The notes beneath the pieces were generated by a model, which did not search any database, had not been told where the DNA came from, and saw nothing but the letters and a program-made list of their open reading frames with translations. Positions 13,201-13,961 of a stretch of 13,961 bases of DNA are shown here, piece after piece. A program made the position numbers and the translations under genes. Source of the DNA: an uncultured Lachnospiraceae bacterium (GTDB lineage Bacteria > Bacillota > Clostridia > Lachnospirales > Lachnospiraceae); contig CANPZR010000042.1 in NCBI GenBank assembly GCA_947589175.1, positions 1 through 13,961 on the forward strand, read 5' to 3'. Position 1 is the first letter of the stretch. Every line of letters starts with the position of its first letter.

Positions 13201-13259
13201 ACAAATGTTCCCATAAACGCCATTTTCAGAATCTGTTCAAATATTTCCAAAACCGTCAC
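10242..13259 (-). CDS. M56-family (BlaR1/MecR1-like) sensor metalloprotease with a long extracellular domain
   Basis: About 1005 residues. From the GTG start: two membrane helices within about 10-65, an extracellular loop of about 140 residues, a third helix (about 212-236), a cytoplasmic M56 protease with HEQYH (288-292) and a downstream glutamate in CDEQILW, then a fourth helix (about 391-406) ending in an LGTAC that resembles a lipobox. An extracellular domain of nearly 600 residues follows, with no penicillin-binding SxxK/SxN/KTG set that I can see; DYNGDGRADF near its end looks like a calcium-binding loop. In known pairs the sensor cuts the BlaI-type repressor after ligand binding; the ligand here is unknown. 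Start: AGGGAGGGG before GTG at 13259; an ATG at 13283 overlaps blaI but lacks a site. It sits four bases after blaI. Confidence 0.85.
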   Translation of the reverse strand: MTVLEIFEQILKMAFMGTFVILAVFLARALMSRFPKKCVYALWLIVGLRLVCPATFYSPISLFNLDFAGKIQMPLEASRGAESDEKSPAEYDPAEDGLADQDSTEPEKFFTETLYSENIVTGENYSDGRVAEENVSGGKITGENYSNGSVAEKNISDKNVSEKNTSEIFSVNHGYDLPEQTAAGNPTGTEERTTTAQASDSDGDETLAVESVLSVLSVVWLVGMGLLILWNMILTFRMKKRLKKAVRYRDNIYESDCIPTPFVMGLIRPRIYIPFRLSEQERDYILRHEQYHIRRRDYIVKVIAFLITAAYWFHPLVWAAYFSMIRDMEMSCDEQILWESGEDIRKNYSMSLLAFATNKRQYSMETLAFGETNTKKRVRHIMKCKKKGKWMSVCAVLLFALLGTACLTSGKDGGQAANNAGDGQTAQADQDGQRADTVKADGAISVEEFLRQGIQKTMPMQVAEQLKSVKCRTVAGDGSEITYLFGNGGEGDEDTLRLDFTYKDGALVQYVSKEYGYLDALSESIGEVWHDPAHTEKDLENRSIELIQKFEKAFLKVNPEDDSQYKKLKTPARYQGDILGESYRLFKNTVSGDTYVVCLFYDMVVKYDAASGKFSRKNAVKIAYKDYATPNNEWEYCNIQDFRERKMMTQLMDAALTQLEDPGYEALRADYQKNLKSQKECGFSLYYKGKYWAAYDGGYLVGEDGNILYSAKLSSFPGAILRKTVDFSPVKPKDFSGIGEASLVYVPKEAPERDHKSLKITDEKELVMIEQAFSHAEYVRGGSDCPMGEIRLWLYRSKIAKKELIVTLAGDGCPMFRAGGITYRYDDSKFSDSLKKKLHSYDATDSDTSSQKDKTDSKTTVRLVMTKGSKEEDELSPYHGMLTGSFRLEACQNGKITGKKAVNFRDEELYFPEKVKIRMKDYNGDGRADFALGQQAGSNYKEYQFYTVTEMGKIEKLSVNGKKSETLTASSSEYSPAFKVKDGKVQFEYYNMENGKYVQSQAEIQ
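12780..12899 (-). repeat. Two 60-bp tandem repeats in the extracellular loop of the M56 protein
   Basis: Units 12840-12899 and 12780-12839 align without gaps at roughly 70 percent identity by eye. They encode two 20-residue units beginning TGENYS, each with a VAE(E/K)N core. Degenerate SEKN/NVSEKN-like continuations follow on the C-terminal side. The segment is rich in Asn, Ser, Gly and Glu, so it is probably a flexible surface spacer. Confidence 0.75.
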
Positions 13260-13262
13260 TTT

Positions 13263-13274
13263 CTCACCCCTCCC
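13263..13274 (-). promoter_or_regulatory. Ribosome binding site that decides the GTG start of the M56 gene
   Basis: GGGAGGGGTGAG lies within the last codons of blaI, seven bases before GTG at 13259-13257. The in-frame ATG at 13283 has no purine-rich site upstream. Confidence 0.6.
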
Positions 13275-13626
13275 TGTGCTCATCGATCAGCTTCTTAATT
13301 TTCTCCGCCTCTTCCTCCGATATTTTTTTCCCTCCCAAAAATGCCGTGAGAAACTGGGGCAGGGAGCCGCCGAACGTCCTCTCCACAAAATACTCCGACT
13401 CGTCCGCCTGCACCCGGTCCCGCTCCACCAGAACCGACACAATGGCATTTTCATTGCTTATGTATCCTTTTTCACACAGTTTCCGTATCGTCGTGTAAGT
13501 GGTGGATTTCTTCCATCCGAGAATCTCGCCGCACAGCTTCACAAGCTCGCCGGAGCCCACCGGCGCGTGATCCCACACCACCGACATAAAGCGGTAATCG
13601 CTGTCGCAAAGTTTCAAGTACTCCAT
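13264..13626 (-). CDS. blaI: BlaI/MecI/CopY-family transcriptional repressor
   Basis: This 120-residue winged-helix repressor has SDYRFMSVVWDHAPVGSGELV at the N-terminus, the recognition region GWKKSTTYTTIRKLCEKGYI (about 37-56), and a C-terminal dimerisation tail around LPQFLTAFLGGKK, where family members are cleaved. Length is typical. A strong AAGGAGG precedes the ATG. It is the first gene of a two-gene operon with the M56 protease and most likely represses its own promoter at 13757-13785 through the paired operators at 13725-13775. Whether the inducer is a beta-lactam is not supported by the partner, whose sensor domain is not a recognisable penicillin-binding domain. The symbol denotes the family. 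Confidence 0.92.
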   Translation of the reverse strand: MEYLKLCDSDYRFMSVVWDHAPVGSGELVKLCGEILGWKKSTTYTTIRKLCEKGYISNENAIVSVLVERDRVQADESEYFVERTFGGSLPQFLTAFLGGKKISEEEAEKIKKLIDEHREG

Positions 13627-13724
13627 AACTGCCTCCTTTTTTCAAACGTTTTCGCTCGAGGTACTGCTTCCCGTCCCGAAAACGCGGCCTGTTTTTTCAA
13701 GAAGATCTTCTCATATAGCGCAAA

Positions 13725-13775
13725 AGGTCTATAGTTATAAACCTCTCTGCACTCTAAGTTTATAACTATAGACCT
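13725..13775. promoter_or_regulatory. Paired operator: perfect 18-bp inverted repeat
   Basis: Arms 13725-13742 and 13758-13775 are exact reverse complements separated by 15 bases. Each arm contains TATAGTTATA (or its complement TATAACTATA), itself nearly dyadic, so the locus probably offers two BlaI-type dimer sites. The upstream one overlaps the promoter spacer and -10; the downstream one covers the start of the transcript. Confidence 0.85.
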
Positions 13776-13785
13776 CGTTTGTCAA
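13757..13785 (-). promoter_or_regulatory. Promoter of the blaI/M56 operon
   Basis: A perfect TTGACA (13780-13785), 17-bp spacer and TAAACT (13757-13762). The operator arm 13758-13775 covers most of the spacer and the -10, as in classical BlaI repression. The leader is about 125 bases. Confidence 0.85.
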
Positions 13786-13804
13786 CTACTATTTTTAAAA
13801 AGTT

Positions 13805-13961
13805 TTAGCTGTTCTGATTTTCCCTTATTATTTTCAGAAAATTTTCTCCGTTCTGATTTTCATCATAAGTTTCCGTCAGCACGGTGACCTCATAGCCGTC
13901 CTCCGTCTTTTTCATATCGTAGTCCCGGTCCATGCGCAGCCACGCAGGACCCGACGGTTTC
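13805..13961 (-). CDS. 3' end of an unidentified gene (partial)
   Basis: The last 51 codons and a TAA stop of a minus-strand gene enter from the right edge. The visible part is polar, with alternating charged strands (RDYDMKKTEDGYEVTVLTETYDE), and ends with ENQN twice (GAAAATCAGAAC, an imperfect 39-bp-spaced direct repeat at DNA level). I do not recognise the family. It ends 19 bases before the -35 of the blaI promoter, with no clear terminator between. Confidence 0.6.
   Translation of the reverse strand, partial: KPSGPAWLRMDRDYDMKKTEDGYEVTVLTETYDENQNGENFLKIIRENQNS

Noticed and set aside
10242..13259. Classification as a beta-lactam resistance sensor
   Set aside because: The protease half and repressor fit, but I find no penicillin-binding serine motifs and no beta-lactamase or PBP2a gene nearby.
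13811..13860. Repeated GTTCTGATTTT in the partial gene as a regulatory repeat
   Set aside because: It encodes the duplicated ENQN in an open frame, so a coding explanation suffices.
1..13961. CRISPR arrays, tRNA, rRNA, riboswitches
   Set aside because: No regularly spaced repeats, no cloverleaf or rRNA-like conserved blocks and no recognisable riboswitch core were seen on either strand.

Overview
The window looks like chromosome of a gut-type Clostridia (Bacillota), most likely Lachnospiraceae. The grounds are strong AGGAGG-type ribosome sites, sigma-70-like TTGACA/TATAAT promoters, XerC-like orphan recombinases, a BlaI/M56 pair and an AmmeMemoRadiSam operon. Every gene I can support is on the minus strand, so the biological order runs from the right edge to the left. 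GC-richer housekeeping-type genes (BlaI/M56, enolase, amr operon) alternate with AT-richer accessory modules (AAA ATPase/RloB pair, Phd/PIN toxin-antitoxin, DUF4143 ATPase).

Right to left: the 3' end of an unknown gene (13805-13961); a promoter embedded in a perfect 18-bp inverted repeat that drives blaI and a very long M56/BlaR1-type sensor protease (13626-10242); a terminator, then an RloA/RloB-like ATPase-TOPRIM pair of probable anti-phage function (10052-8126); enolase (8053-6752) with a strong terminator; the amr operon, made of a LigB-type protein, an AMMECR1 protein and a radical SAM enzyme (6464-3792), with a Phd/PIN toxin-antitoxin module set between its first and second genes; a stand-alone AAA/DUF4143 ATPase with its own promoter (3698-2409); a complete tyrosine recombinase (2006-1155); a 256-bp element bounded by perfect 20-bp inverted repeats with an outward promoter inside (850-1105); and a recombinase-like gene that lacks its catalytic C-terminus (775-20).

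Two things stand out. First, 850-1105 has the architecture of a phase-variation switch. As sequenced, its promoter fires rightward into an intrinsic terminator formed at the right repeat. After inversion it would fire leftward, with no U-tract to stop it, into the dead-recombinase gene and whatever lies off the left edge. The intact recombinase next door is the obvious candidate invertase.

Second, two accessory modules are each bounded by near-perfect direct repeats that copy the 3' end of the gene upstream: 36 bp around the toxin-antitoxin module and 49 bp around the ATPase/RloB pair. In both cases the interrupted locus was left functional. The amrB-like stop codon and the amrA ribosome site were recreated, and rloB takes its last codons and stop from the copied blaR1 end. 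Neither cassette encodes a recombinase. This suggests a recurrent way of inserting small defence or toxin cassettes at gene 3' ends.
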